From: Endozoicomonas ascidiicola
GTDB taxonomy: Bacteria; Pseudomonadota; Gammaproteobacteria; Pseudomonadales; Endozoicomonadaceae
Assembly (NCBI RefSeq): GCF_001646945.1
Contig: NZ_LUTV01000011.1
Location: 4,049 to 68,048 of the forward strand
Direction of reading: 5' to 3'
DNA length: 64,000 nucleotides
Shown here: one piece after another, positions 56,504 to 64,000 of the stretch
Layout: each line of letters begins with the position of its first letter
Position numbering within the stretch: position 1 is the first letter of the stretch
Program-made: the position numbers and the translations under genes
The notes under the pieces: model-generated
Databases searched by the model: none
The model's input: only the letters and a program-made list of their open reading frames with translations
What the model was told of the DNA's origin: nothing

Positions 56504-57439
56504 TCACTGACAGTTATTGATGGATTTGATGATCTGACGCAGCCATTGATGGGCAGAATCATGGTGCAGTAGCGGGCTCCATGCCATGGACAAGTCGAAA
56601 GACGGAATTTCAAAGGGCGGAGGCACCACGGCAATCTTTGTATTGAACCGCTCCATCTCTGCGAGCCTGCTCGGCAGTGTGGCGATCAAATCATTCTGCG
56701 CACTTAGCAACATCGCTACCTGATAGTGCCGGGTGAAAACGCTGATTTTTCGTTTTTTCCCAGCCGCCGCCAGCGCTTCATCCACCCATCCAAGCCTTTG
56801 CACATCTTCTGGGTTAACACCAACACCAACGCCCATTCCAGTCTTACTGGCCCATATATGTTGAGACTCCAGATAAGTCTCCAGCGTAAAGTTTTTAAGT
56901 ATTGGATTATCTTTACTGATTACACAGGAAAAATCGTCCTGCCAGACTCTGAGCTGATGGAACGACTGGGGTAAGCTGGCGAAACGGTTAATCGCCATGT
57001 CTACCCATCCCTGCTCAACATCGTGAAAACTGACGTCACTGGGCGTCAATATATCCAAGGTGACATTCGGCGCATTGGCACGTACTTTTTGTAACACCAT
57101 GGGAATCAGCGTGGATTCGGCATAGTCCGAAGCCATGATCCTAAATACCCGCTGACTGCTTTCCGGCACAAAATCTTCTTTGGGCTGGATGGTTTTCTCC
57201 ATGGCCAATAACGCTTCACGGATAAGAGGCTGTAGCTCCAGCGCTCGTTCTGTGGGTGTCATACCATCGCTGGTACGAATCAATAATGGATCACCAAAAA
57301 GCTCCCTTAGTCGTCTAAGGCCATTGCTCATGGCAGGTTGAGTTATACCTAACTGTTCAGCTGCCCGGGTCACATTGCGCTCCCTTAACAGTACATCCAG
57401 ATAAACCATCAAATTCAGATCAACGCGTGCAATATTCAT
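56504..57439 (-). CDS. LysR-family transcriptional regulator
   Basis: This 311-residue regulator has an N-terminal winged helix-turn-helix (LNLMVYLDVLLRERNVTRAA, EQLGITQPAMSNGLRRLREL) and a C-terminal substrate-binding domain (VFRIMASDYAESTLIPMVL onward), like NodD/LinR-type LysR proteins. It is divergent from aceA with about 136 bp between, the usual position for a LysR that controls its neighbour. The effector is unknown. Regulation of aceA is inferred from orientation only. Confidence 0.9.
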   Translation of the reverse strand: MNIARVDLNLMVYLDVLLRERNVTRAAEQLGITQPAMSNGLRRLRELFGDPLLIRTSDGMTPTERALELQPLIREALLAMEKTIQPKEDFVPESSQRVFRIMASDYAESTLIPMVLQKVRANAPNVTLDILTPSDVSFHDVEQGWVDMAINRFASLPQSFHQLRVWQDDFSCVISKDNPILKNFTLETYLESQHIWASKTGMGVGVGVNPEDVQRLGWVDEALAAAGKKRKISVFTRHYQVAMLLSAQNDLIATLPSRLAEMERFNTKIAVVPPPFEIPSFDLSMAWSPLLHHDSAHQWLRQIIKSINNCQ

Positions 57440-57511
57440 TATGTAAATACCCGAGATAACTCTTATAAATTACCAGAATTAAGGCTTTGTGTTTAGCATT
57501 CAATCGTGAAA

Positions 57512-57527
57512 TCAAACGCATGTTTGA
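57512..57527. promoter_or_regulatory. PsrA-type operator upstream of aceA
   Basis: TCAAACGCATGTTTGA is a perfect 16-bp palindrome of the CAAAC-N4-GTTTG form, 49 bp before the aceA start. It matches the site at 26289 before ETF-QO in all ten half-site bases. Control by a fatty-acid-responsive PsrA/FadR-type repressor would link beta-oxidation to the glyoxylate shunt. It could instead be the LysR site, although LysR boxes usually have the T-N11-A form. Confidence 0.6.
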
Positions 57528-57575
57528 ATCTGTAGGTCGTATAATTACACCTCGGTTTTGGAGGAGAAAAATAAA

Positions 57576-58892
57576 ATGGCTCAATACAACCGCGCTGAAG
57601 AAATTGCCCGCATCGAGAAAGACTGGGCAGAAAATCCACGCTGGAAAAACGTAAAAAGAACCTACACGGCAGAAGACGTTGTTCGTCTGCGCGGCTCCGT
57701 AAAAATTGAAAACACACTGGCTCGCCAGGGCGCTGAAAAGCTGTGGGATCTGGTTTACGGTAATCAATCCAAAAAAGGTTATGTCAACTGCCTGGGCGCG
57801 CTGACCGGTGGTCAAGCTGTTCAGCAGGTTAAAGCTGGCATCGAAGCCATCTACCTGTCTGGCTGGCAGGTCGCTGCGGATAACAACTCCGCCAGCACCA
57901 TGTACCCAGACCAATCTCTGTACCCGGTTGACTCTGTTCCTGCCGTTGTTAAGCGCATCAACAACAGCTTCCGTCGTGCTGACCAGGTTCAGTGGAAAAC
58001 AGGCAAGCAGCCAGGTGACGAAAACTACGTTGAAATGTTCGCACCTATCGTTGCGGATGCTGAAGCCGGTTTCGGCGGCGTTCTTAACGCTTACGAACTG
58101 ATGAAAAGCATGATCGAAGCAGGCGCTGCCGGCGTTCACTTTGAAGACCAGCTGGCTTCTGTGAAGAAGTGTGGTCACATGGGCGGTAAAGTACTGGTTC
58201 CTACTCAGGAAGCCGTACAAAAGCTGACCGCTGCTCGTCTGGCGGCTGACGTGGCTGACGTTCCAACCATCGTTCTGGCTCGTACCGACGCTAATGCCGC
58301 AGACCTGATCACTTCCGATTGCGACGCTTACGATGCACCATTCCTGACTGGCGAAAGAACACCAGAAGGTTTCTACCGCACCAACGCTGGTATCGATCAA
58401 GCCATCGCCCGTGGTCTGGCTTACGCACCTTACGCTGACCTGCTGTGGTGTGAAACCGCAACGCCTTGCCTGGACGAAGCGCGCAAGTTCGCTGACGCGA
58501 TCAAAGCCGAATACCCAGATCAGCTGTTGGCTTACAACTGCTCTCCTTCTTTCAACTGGAAGAAGAATCTGGACGACGCCACCATCGCCAAATTCCAGCA
58601 GGAACTGAGCGACATGGGCTACAAGTACCAGTTCATCACCTTGGCTGGCATCCACAACATGTGGTACAACATGTTCGAACTGGCGCATAACTATGCTCAG
58701 GGCGAAGGCATGAAGCACTACGTAGAAATGGTTCAGGAGCCTGAGTTCGGTGCTGCTGAGAAGGGTTACACATTTGTTGCTCACCAGCAGGAAGTGGGTA
58801 CCGGTTACTTCGACGACATGACGACCGTGATTCAAGGTGGCCAGTCTTCTGTAACAGCTCTGACCGGCTCTACTGAAGAAGAACAGTTCTAA
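57576..58892 (+). CDS. aceA: Isocitrate lyase
   Basis: This 438-residue enzyme splits isocitrate into glyoxylate and succinate. It has the catalytic KKCGHMGGK motif, [38 protein letters not shown] and [15 protein letters not shown]. Start chosen at 57576 (MAQYNRAEE) with GGAGGAG upstream; the frame opens 18 bp earlier. Codon use looks highly biased, as for an abundant protein. It is the first enzyme of the glyoxylate shunt and pairs with glcB at 44-46 kb. Confidence 0.98.
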   Translation: MAQYNRAEEIARIEKDWAENPRWKNVKRTYTAEDVVRLRGSVKIENTLARQGAEKLWDLVYGNQSKKGYVNCLGALTGGQAVQQVKAGIEAIYLSGWQVAADNNSASTMYPDQSLYPVDSVPAVVKRINNSFRRADQVQWKTGKQPGDENYVEMFAPIVADAEAGFGGVLNAYELMKSMIEAGAAGVHFEDQLASVKKCGHMGGKVLVPTQEAVQKLTAARLAADVADVPTIVLARTDANAADLITSDCDAYDAPFLTGERTPEGFYRTNAGIDQAIARGLAYAPYADLLWCETATPCLDEARKFADAIKAEYPDQLLAYNCSPSFNWKKNLDDATIAKFQQELSDMGYKYQFITLAGIHNMWYNMFELAHNYAQGEGMKHYVEMVQEPEFGAAEKGYTFVAHQQEVGTGYFDDMTTVIQGGQSSVTALTGSTEEEQF

Positions 58893-58910
58893 TCAAACAG
58901 AACTGCTGAT

Positions 58911-58938
58911 AAAAAGCCCGCTTTAAGCGGGCTTTTTT
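58911..58938 (+). terminator. Terminator of aceA
   Basis: AAAAAGCCCGC-TTTAA-GCGGGCTTTTTT is a strong hairpin with T run, 18 bp past the aceA stop. Confidence 0.92.
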
Positions 58939-59094
58939 ATGGAACCCAATAAACACAGGTCATTTCTCGTTATACCTAGGTGATGTCATAGGCTCATTTC
59001 ATACTGGAAGAGACTGAGAATAGCGCTTCCTTAAAAGTTGACTATCTTTCATAGAGGATTTTGCTTAACTATTTTTATGCAGTCACCATTATAA

Positions 59095-60105
59095 ATGATC
59101 AACCTGTCAGCCCCCTCGCCCCTTCCGCAGTATGAACTGTTGCTTCAAGCCTATGAGCAAATAGAACCTTATATTCGAGAAACACCCCTCATTAAATCTG
59201 AACGTCTTAGCGAGCTAATTAATGGAGAAGTCTACATAAAAGCGGAATCGTTACAAAAGACCGGTGCTTTCAAATTTCGCGGTGCTATCTTCAGATTACT
59301 AAACCTGAGTTCTGTTGAGAAAAAACAGGGCGTTATTGCCTACTCTTCAGGGAATTTTGCCGCTGGGCTAGCCGCTGCCGGGCAGCTGTTAAAGGTCAAT
59401 GTCACGCTCATCATGCCCCATGATGCCCCAACTGCAAAAGTGCAAAATGCACAATCTTACGGAGCCGAGGTCATATTGTGTCACAGTACAGAACCATCCC
59501 GGGAAGAAGCTGCAAGCCTTCTGGCCCAGAAAATGGCCATACAATATGAGAAAGTTCTTCTCCACCCTTTTGATGATCGGCAAATTATTATTGGCCAATC
59601 TTCTGTCTCGATAGAATTGTTCAGGCAATTAGCAGCGATGAAAAAACACTGTCAACATCTACTTTGCCCCACAGGTGGCGGCAGCCTGGTTGCCGGCGCA
59701 AGTCTGGTAGCGCCAGAGGCTTCAAATATTTGGGCGATAGAAGCGGATGGCTTCCAAGGTATGGGGCTTTCCCTCCAGCATAAGACCCGAACTCGGGCTA
59801 AAGGCGCCGGTAACTGCGAATGTGATGCGCTGATGGCATTGGAACCGGGCAAAGAAAATTTCAATATTACCTTACAGACAGGGGTAAAAGGTTTTTCGGT
59901 TACACACCCGTACATTCGTGAAGCCGTGAGGTTGCTGTTCAGCGAATTAAAACTGGTGGTTGAACCCAGTGGCACCGCCGGAGTTGCAGCCCTTCTTGAA
60001 GCTCCCCGGCTATTTAAGAGAAGCACCGTTGTTGCAATCGCCAGTGGTGGCAATGTCGATTCAGAAAAGTACTCTGACATTCTCTCCGTAAATTGGGGTA
60101 AATAA
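59095..60105 (+). CDS. Serine/threonine dehydratase-like PLP enzyme
   Basis: This 336-residue fold-type II PLP enzyme resembles catabolic threonine/serine dehydratases. Lys-60 in TGAFKFRGA binds the cofactor, YSSGNFAAGLAAAG contacts substrate, and PTGGGSLVAGASL is the phosphate-binding glycine loop. There is no C-terminal ACT domain, so it is the short, non-feedback type. Related enzymes include diaminopropionate, hydroxyaspartate and ectoine-pathway dehydratases, so the substrate is open. No clear ribosome binding site is seen. It is followed immediately by a GTG-start membrane protein gene, suggesting co-transcription. Confidence 0.8.
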   Translation: MINLSAPSPLPQYELLLQAYEQIEPYIRETPLIKSERLSELINGEVYIKAESLQKTGAFKFRGAIFRLLNLSSVEKKQGVIAYSSGNFAAGLAAAGQLLKVNVTLIMPHDAPTAKVQNAQSYGAEVILCHSTEPSREEAASLLAQKMAIQYEKVLLHPFDDRQIIIGQSSVSIELFRQLAAMKKHCQHLLCPTGGGSLVAGASLVAPEASNIWAIEADGFQGMGLSLQHKTRTRAKGAGNCECDALMALEPGKENFNITLQTGVKGFSVTHPYIREAVRLLFSELKLVVEPSGTAGVAALLEAPRLFKRSTVVAIASGGNVDSEKYSDILSVNWGK

Positions 60106-61629
60106 GTGCAGACTGGCAAACCATCTGCCCATTGTCACTCTCCACCCACTATTCCACACCAGCCCCCCATTCAAAATGGTTCTGTTAAGTGCTCAATCAT
60201 TGAAATTTCACCCATTAATCATGTTCAGCAAAAGTCTCGTAATGACGTTATTCCTGATACTCAAATTATCAATAGATTTGCCCAAAAAACCAGTGACGAA
60301 ATCATTAGTCACACACTCCTATCTTTTTCAGAAAAAGCCTCTGACGCTCACGTCTTAAAAGGAAAAACTAACCCCAACCAGGCCGAAATGGAGAAAATAA
60401 CAGAACACGATGACTCGGAAATCATGGGTTGCAAGGAAGCTAATGCAGAAGTAACCACGATATGCATACCTGAAAAAGCAGAAAATAAAGATACAGTGAC
60501 TTCAGCACAACGTGACAACGATCCACAGAGCCTATCCAGATCGGATTCTGTTGCAGACTTACTGGATGAATTAAATGCAGACGAAGAAGACCACACAGGC
60601 TCGTTAAGCTCAACAGACATTCGGAAAATTATCGGCAAACGAATGCTATGGAACTCCCTGATGGGTGTGACTTCTGCCGATGTTATAAACGACTTAGGTT
60701 ACCCTAAGGCCGCAGGCTGCTGCATCTTGCTTAAGACGACAATAGGCTTTCTGGATGGAATGAACCGAATTGGGCAAAGCTGCCCTGATCAACAGACAGG
60801 CTTTTTAAAAGCCTCGAGGCGACTTCACCAGTACTTACATACTATCAGTGACTGTATCCCCGATAACTTTCGGGGTTATTTATCAAGACTGTATTATTTT
60901 TGTCCACCCACAGCCATGGGGTTTGCCATTGCTGCTGACATCATCCGTCATCTTCATGATGCCGGGATTATCACCGCATCAATGGCACAGGTGGTAGCCG
61001 GCCCTGCAATTATTATTGTTATTCCTGCGGCAGTAATGGCGATCGCCCTGCTGGTTCGCCCTGACTGTTTGAAAGATGAAACGTTATCAGAAACGCTTGG
61101 GCACATAAAAACAATCATTAAGAGAGTGTTTATCCATTCGGGAATTGGCACCATTCTTGGCGATATTCTTGGCTATACAGGACACCCAGTCGCTGCCGCT
61201 GGGTTTATCCTGTTGATGGCAATGATAGGTGTACTCTCTGGTTTGGATGAATGCGGAGAAAATTTGGAAAAAAAGGCAGGTTCAATAAAAACAGGACAGC
61301 ATTTTTATAATGCCTGCTTAACGATGCATCAGCACTACCGGCCCCTGCAGTCAAAGCTACCGACAGCTTATCTGCAACAGTTTCATAAAAGCTATAAAGA
61401 AGCCGCCGTTGCCGGAACGATAGGCACCATTGCTGCAGATACTCTCTCCTATTTTGGCAAGGCCGGAAGTCCTATGATTGTTGCAAGCAGTGCTGTTGTT
61501 GTGAGCGGCTGTACGTTCACAGGTGTGTTATGGTCGTTCAAAGATCGATTCATGCAATTGTTTGAACCAATGACTGCACCCGTTTCACCGTTCGTTTATT
61601 CAAACCTTAATAACATCGACATTATCTAG
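60106..61629 (+). CDS. Unknown membrane protein with an internally duplicated module
   Basis: A 507-residue protein starting with GTG directly after the dehydratase stop (TAAGTG). Residues 1-175 are polar, His/Pro/Ser-rich at the start and acidic later, without a signal peptide. Residues ~180-500 are two related modules of about 160 residues. Each has a hydrophobic pair resembling SADVINDLGYPKAAG...GFLDGM or GDILGYTGHPVAAAG...GVLSGLDECG, then a polar linker (LHQYLHTISDCIPDN / MHQHYRPLQSKLPTA), then another hydrophobic pair with A-AD. No family is recognised. The soluble N-terminus plus paired hydrophobic hairpins resembles translocator-chaperone substrates or inclusion-membrane-type effectors, which is speculation. 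Confidence 0.65.
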   Translation: MQTGKPSAHCHSPPTIPHQPPIQNGSVKCSIIEISPINHVQQKSRNDVIPDTQIINRFAQKTSDEIISHTLLSFSEKASDAHVLKGKTNPNQAEMEKITEHDDSEIMGCKEANAEVTTICIPEKAENKDTVTSAQRDNDPQSLSRSDSVADLLDELNADEEDHTGSLSSTDIRKIIGKRMLWNSLMGVTSADVINDLGYPKAAGCCILLKTTIGFLDGMNRIGQSCPDQQTGFLKASRRLHQYLHTISDCIPDNFRGYLSRLYYFCPPTAMGFAIAADIIRHLHDAGIITASMAQVVAGPAIIIVIPAAVMAIALLVRPDCLKDETLSETLGHIKTIIKRVFIHSGIGTILGDILGYTGHPVAAAGFILLMAMIGVLSGLDECGENLEKKAGSIKTGQHFYNACLTMHQHYRPLQSKLPTAYLQQFHKSYKEAAVAGTIGTIAADTLSYFGKAGSPMIVASSAVVVSGCTFTGVLWSFKDRFMQLFEPMTAPVSPFVYSNLNNIDII

Positions 61630-61652
61630 AGGTTATCGTAAAACGATCGTAC

Positions 61653-63116
61653 TCAGCGATGTCTGCTACTCAAAAAGACATTATTAATATGATTGATCAG
61701 TACGCTGACTTCGATTGGCTTTTGTAGGTAATCATCAGCCCCTGCCTCACGACAGCGGATTTCATCTTCCCTTAGCGGACTTGCGGTCAACATCACGGCA
61801 GGGATTTCACGAAAGTTATCCTGACTCTTCAGCTGGGTTAACAGTTCATAACCATCAACTTCTGGCATCATAAGATCCAATAAAATCAAATCAAGCGGTG
61901 GGCTTTGATTCAGGAAATCGATAGCCTGATGCGCATTTTCAGCCAGATGTACTTTAAGTCCTTTGCTCTCCAGCAGTCTGGAAAAGGCAAAGCTGTTCCT
62001 TAAGTCATCATCCACCAGCAGAACCTCCTGCCCACAAAAGTCAGGTGTCGTATCTACATTACCCGCTGCAACAAAGTTACTGTCAGATTGAGCACCTGCA
62101 GAACTCTGTGGAACCAGTGTGAGAGGAGGGAGTGTTAATGAGAATGTAGCCCCTTTACCGGCTTCGCTGTCCAAACTTAGCTGCCCACCGAGTAAGTGAG
62201 TCAGTTTTCTGGAGATTGATAAACCAAGCCCCGTACCACCATAACGCCGACTGGTGGAACCATCAGCCTGTTTAAACAGATTAAAGATGGTTTCGTGTTT
62301 ATCTGCAGCAATGCCTACGCCATCATCACTTACATCAAAGACCAGACCTTCTGACGTATATTGGTCATCCAGTCTCCAGGTTTTTTTATGGATTCTTAGA
62401 CAGACAGAGCCGTTTTCAGGGGTGAATTTGAAGGCATTGGACAAAAGGTTTTTTAAAATCTGTTTGAGTCGTTTCTTGTCCGTGTGTATTAGATCCGGCA
62501 ATTTCGGTGCACAAACCACCTGGAACTCAATCTTTCTTTCTTTACTGATCGGCATAAACTGATCGTATAATCCTCGCCATATATCCCCCAGCAGCACATC
62601 GTCTTGATAGATACTTAACTCCCCTGCCTCGGCTTTCGACATATCCAGAATGTCTTCAATTATCTCCAGTAACTCATTGGCACTGTTATAAATAATTTGC
62701 AGGGATTGAAGTTGATCATCACTCAGATTGCCTTCGTGATTGCCTGTCAACATGCTGGCCAGAATCATCAGGCTATTGAGTGGCGTTCTTAACTCATGGG
62801 AAACATTGGCCAGAAACTGTGACTTGTGCTCGCTGACTTTTTCCAGTTCCGCTGCCTTTTCCTGCAGCCGCAGATTCGCCTCTTTCAATGCGGTTTGTTT
62901 TTGCCGAAGGGTATTTCTGGAGTCTGCCAGTCGTTGATTATTCGCCTCCAGCTCCGCTGTACGCTCTTCCACCTGATGCTCGAGACTTTCAGCTAACTGG
63001 GTTAGTTCTCTATTTCGCTGGTAGATTTCCCGGGTTTTTTGTTCGGCAATCTGCTCAGCCTGCAGCCTTGCCTGCTTTTCCCGCTCGTATCGCTTTTTCC
63101 AGAGTTCACCGTCCAT
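61653..63116 (-). CDS. Hybrid histidine kinase paired with an H-NOX sensor
   Basis: A 487-residue protein without membrane segments. A long N-terminal coiled coil (to about residue 95) leads to a HisKA domain with His-107 (FLANVSHELRTPLNSL), an HATPase domain (N box NLLSNAFKFTPEN, G1 DDGVGIA, G2 GGTGLGLSIS) and a C-terminal receiver with phospho-acceptor Asp-414 (LDLILLDLMMPEVDGYE). The ATG at 63116 has AAGGA seven bases upstream; a TTG at 63134 overlaps the H-NOX stop. With no sensor domain of its own, it probably takes its signal from the adjacent H-NOX protein. Confidence 0.92.
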   Translation of the reverse strand: MDGELWKKRYEREKQARLQAEQIAEQKTREIYQRNRELTQLAESLEHQVEERTAELEANNQRLADSRNTLRQKQTALKEANLRLQEKAAELEKVSEHKSQFLANVSHELRTPLNSLMILASMLTGNHEGNLSDDQLQSLQIIYNSANELLEIIEDILDMSKAEAGELSIYQDDVLLGDIWRGLYDQFMPISKERKIEFQVVCAPKLPDLIHTDKKRLKQILKNLLSNAFKFTPENGSVCLRIHKKTWRLDDQYTSEGLVFDVSDDGVGIAADKHETIFNLFKQADGSTSRRYGGTGLGLSISRKLTHLLGGQLSLDSEAGKGATFSLTLPPLTLVPQSSAGAQSDSNFVAAGNVDTTPDFCGQEVLLVDDDLRNSFAFSRLLESKGLKVHLAENAHQAIDFLNQSPPLDLILLDLMMPEVDGYELLTQLKSQDNFREIPAVMLTASPLREDEIRCREAGADDYLQKPIEVSVLINHINNVFLSSRHR

Positions 63117-63130
63117 GATGTGATCCTTGC

Positions 63131-63670
63131 TCAACTCCGGGTTAAGTGGAACATGGTTTCAGTACCCGCATCCGACAGCGGCTCTACACGAATGGATAGT
63201 CTTTCATCAAAATAGCGTCCAACCCCTTGAATCAACCCCAACGCCAGTGCAGCAAAAGGACGGTGGGATTTATAATGCAGCCGCATCTGATATTCATCAA
63301 TGGACGTACATCGAATCTCCGGTGGAGAAGACTCGGGATAAAGTTTACGGACTTCAACGTGAATGTAATCTTCCACCCGCTCAAGCAAATCAAAAGAGGA
63401 GCGAATATCCTTGATAAATTGAGGGTGAGAGTCCGCCAGTCGTTTGAAAAGGTATTCACCAAAAGCCGTCTGTAGCACCTCAGGGTCTACCTTTGTCACT
63501 CGAGACAGATTGCTGACCAGCGATAGAATTTCTGCATGGGCATAAGTACCCAGGGACGTATAACTACCACCGGATGGCAGTTCGCTAAGCTCGAGAATCT
63601 CTTCAACCACTTCTGGAGAAAACTGCGTCTCCACCATCTCCAAAAACTCTGTAAATATCATCCCCTTCAT
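63131..63670 (-). CDS. hnoX: H-NOX heme nitric oxide/oxygen-binding sensor
   Basis: This 179-residue heme protein starts MKGMIFTEFLEMVE as H-NOX proteins do. The proximal heme ligand is His-104 (DYIHVEVRKLYPES) and the propionate-binding YxSxR motif is YKSHR (Tyr-133, Ser-135, Arg-137). Bacterial H-NOX proteins bind NO and inhibit a partner kinase, often controlling biofilm or quorum circuits; the partner kinase follows directly here. The start at 63670 has GGGAG upstream; the frame is open to 63688. Confidence 0.95.
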   Translation of the reverse strand: MKGMIFTEFLEMVETQFSPEVVEEILELSELPSGGSYTSLGTYAHAEILSLVSNLSRVTKVDPEVLQTAFGEYLFKRLADSHPQFIKDIRSSFDLLERVEDYIHVEVRKLYPESSPPEIRCTSIDEYQMRLHYKSHRPFAALALGLIQGVGRYFDERLSIRVEPLSDAGTETMFHLTRS

Positions 63671-63749
63671 GGGACACACTCCCGACACATTCGATCTCTA
63701 TGTTATCGGCAGAGGTTTAGGTTCTGTTGACATAAGGGAGTAGATACAG

Positions 63750-63775
63750 AAAAGCAGGCACTAAGGCCTGCTTTT
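63750..63775. terminator. Terminator between pyruvate kinase and the H-NOX gene
   Basis: AAAAGCAGGC-ACTAAG-GCCTGCTTTT is a strong symmetric hairpin 27 bp past the pyruvate kinase stop. It separates that transcript from the H-NOX operon. Confidence 0.85.
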
Positions 63776-63801
63776 TAAAGTACGACAATAATCAGTAATG
63801 A

Positions 63802-64000
63802 TTAATCGATGACATGGACAGAAGCAGTGTTGGTGGTACCAGACTCAACCAGAGCACCGGACACCATCACTACCACGTCGCCAGACTTGGCAAAACCATG
63901 CTTAACCGCCAGCTCTTTACCCATCTTGTAAAACGCGTCGCTGGTTTCCTGCTGTGGAATCACGCAAGTCGTCACGCCTTTGCTCAGGCTCAGCTGGTTT
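63802..64000 (-). CDS. pykF: Pyruvate kinase, C-terminal part (gene runs off the window)
   Basis: The minus strand from 64000 to a TAA at 63802-63804 reads an open frame of 65 residues. It ends [26 protein letters not shown], split here as the C-terminal PK domain with the [12 protein letters not shown] and [10 protein letters not shown] blocks of type I pyruvate kinase. The earlier [17 protein letters not shown] segment also fits. The enzyme makes pyruvate and ATP from phosphoenolpyruvate. The rest of the gene lies beyond base 64000. Confidence 0.9.
   Translation of the reverse strand, partial: NQLSLSKGVTTCVIPQQETSDAFYKMGKELAVKHGFAKSGDVVVMVSGALVESGTTNTASVHVID

Noticed and set aside
57420-58835. 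A 471-codon open frame on the minus strand opposite aceA
   Set aside because: It lies entirely over the unmistakable isocitrate lyase gene. Its composition (Val/Phe/Leu/Gln mixture) is what strong codon bias in aceA produces on the opposite strand, and it has no ribosome binding site or family resemblance.

Overview
The window reads as the chromosome of a marine-type gammaproteobacterium. The order uvrY/gacA-uvrC-pgsA-glyW-cysT-leuZ, the mnmA-hflD-purB cluster, the clpS-clpA pair facing infA/bpt/aat, and the etf genes are all standard gammaproteobacterial arrangements. The K139/HP1-style P2-like prophage, PsrA-like operators and a giant effector-like gene suggest Oceanospirillales, possibly an Endozoicomonas-like host-associated species. 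That genus-level guess is inference; nothing in the window proves it.

Region 1 (1-20.4 kb) is the late half of a P2-superfamily prophage of the HP1/K139 type. An Ogr-like zinc-finger activator, portal and terminase lie leftward. Scaffold, capsid, terminase small subunit, head/tail completion, sheath, tube, lysis, tail chaperones, tape measure, baseplate, fibre and hub/spike genes, plus a DNA methyltransferase, lie rightward. Integrase, repressor and replication genes are not here and should lie left of base 1. The spike-like gene carries a one-base frameshift in a G tract. The right end carries an intact tRNA-Leu(UAA), a tRNA-Cys, a cluster of TGACAC repeats resembling integrase arm sites, and then only the 5' half of the host tRNA-Leu(UAA) gene. 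This fits integration into the anticodon region of host leuZ, with an intact tRNA-Leu inside the element covering for the broken gene.

Region 2 (20.5-43.7 kb) is core chromosome. It holds tRNA-Cys and tRNA-Gly, then pgsA, uvrC and uvrY/gacA. Divergent etfBA and ETF-quinone oxidoreductase follow, then a DUF1285 gene, a YiiX-like cysteine hydrolase, a pterin dehydratase and a coiled-coil protein. Next come the N-degron genes (aat, bpt, clpS, clpA) around infA, then icd, a 163-bp MITE-like inverted-repeat element, mnmA-hflD-purB and an emrAB-type efflux pair.

Region 3 (44-64 kb) mixes carbon metabolism with accessory genes. Malate synthase G (glcB) and isocitrate lyase (aceA) form the glyoxylate shunt. 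Between them lie a 9.6-kb gene for a 3,201-residue protein with a candidate YopT/C58-like cysteine protease triad, a 43-residue ORF and a LysR regulator. After aceA come a threonine-dehydratase-like enzyme, a membrane protein built from an internally duplicated module, an H-NOX gas sensor with its partner hybrid histidine kinase, and the 3' end of pyruvate kinase.

The etf genes, ETF-QO, aceA and glcB together serve growth on fatty acids or acetate. Near-identical CAAAC-N4-GTTTG palindromes ahead of ETF-QO and aceA suggest one PsrA-type regulator controls both. The most unusual parts are the giant protein, the tRNA-Leu disruption and replacement, and the duplicated membrane protein.
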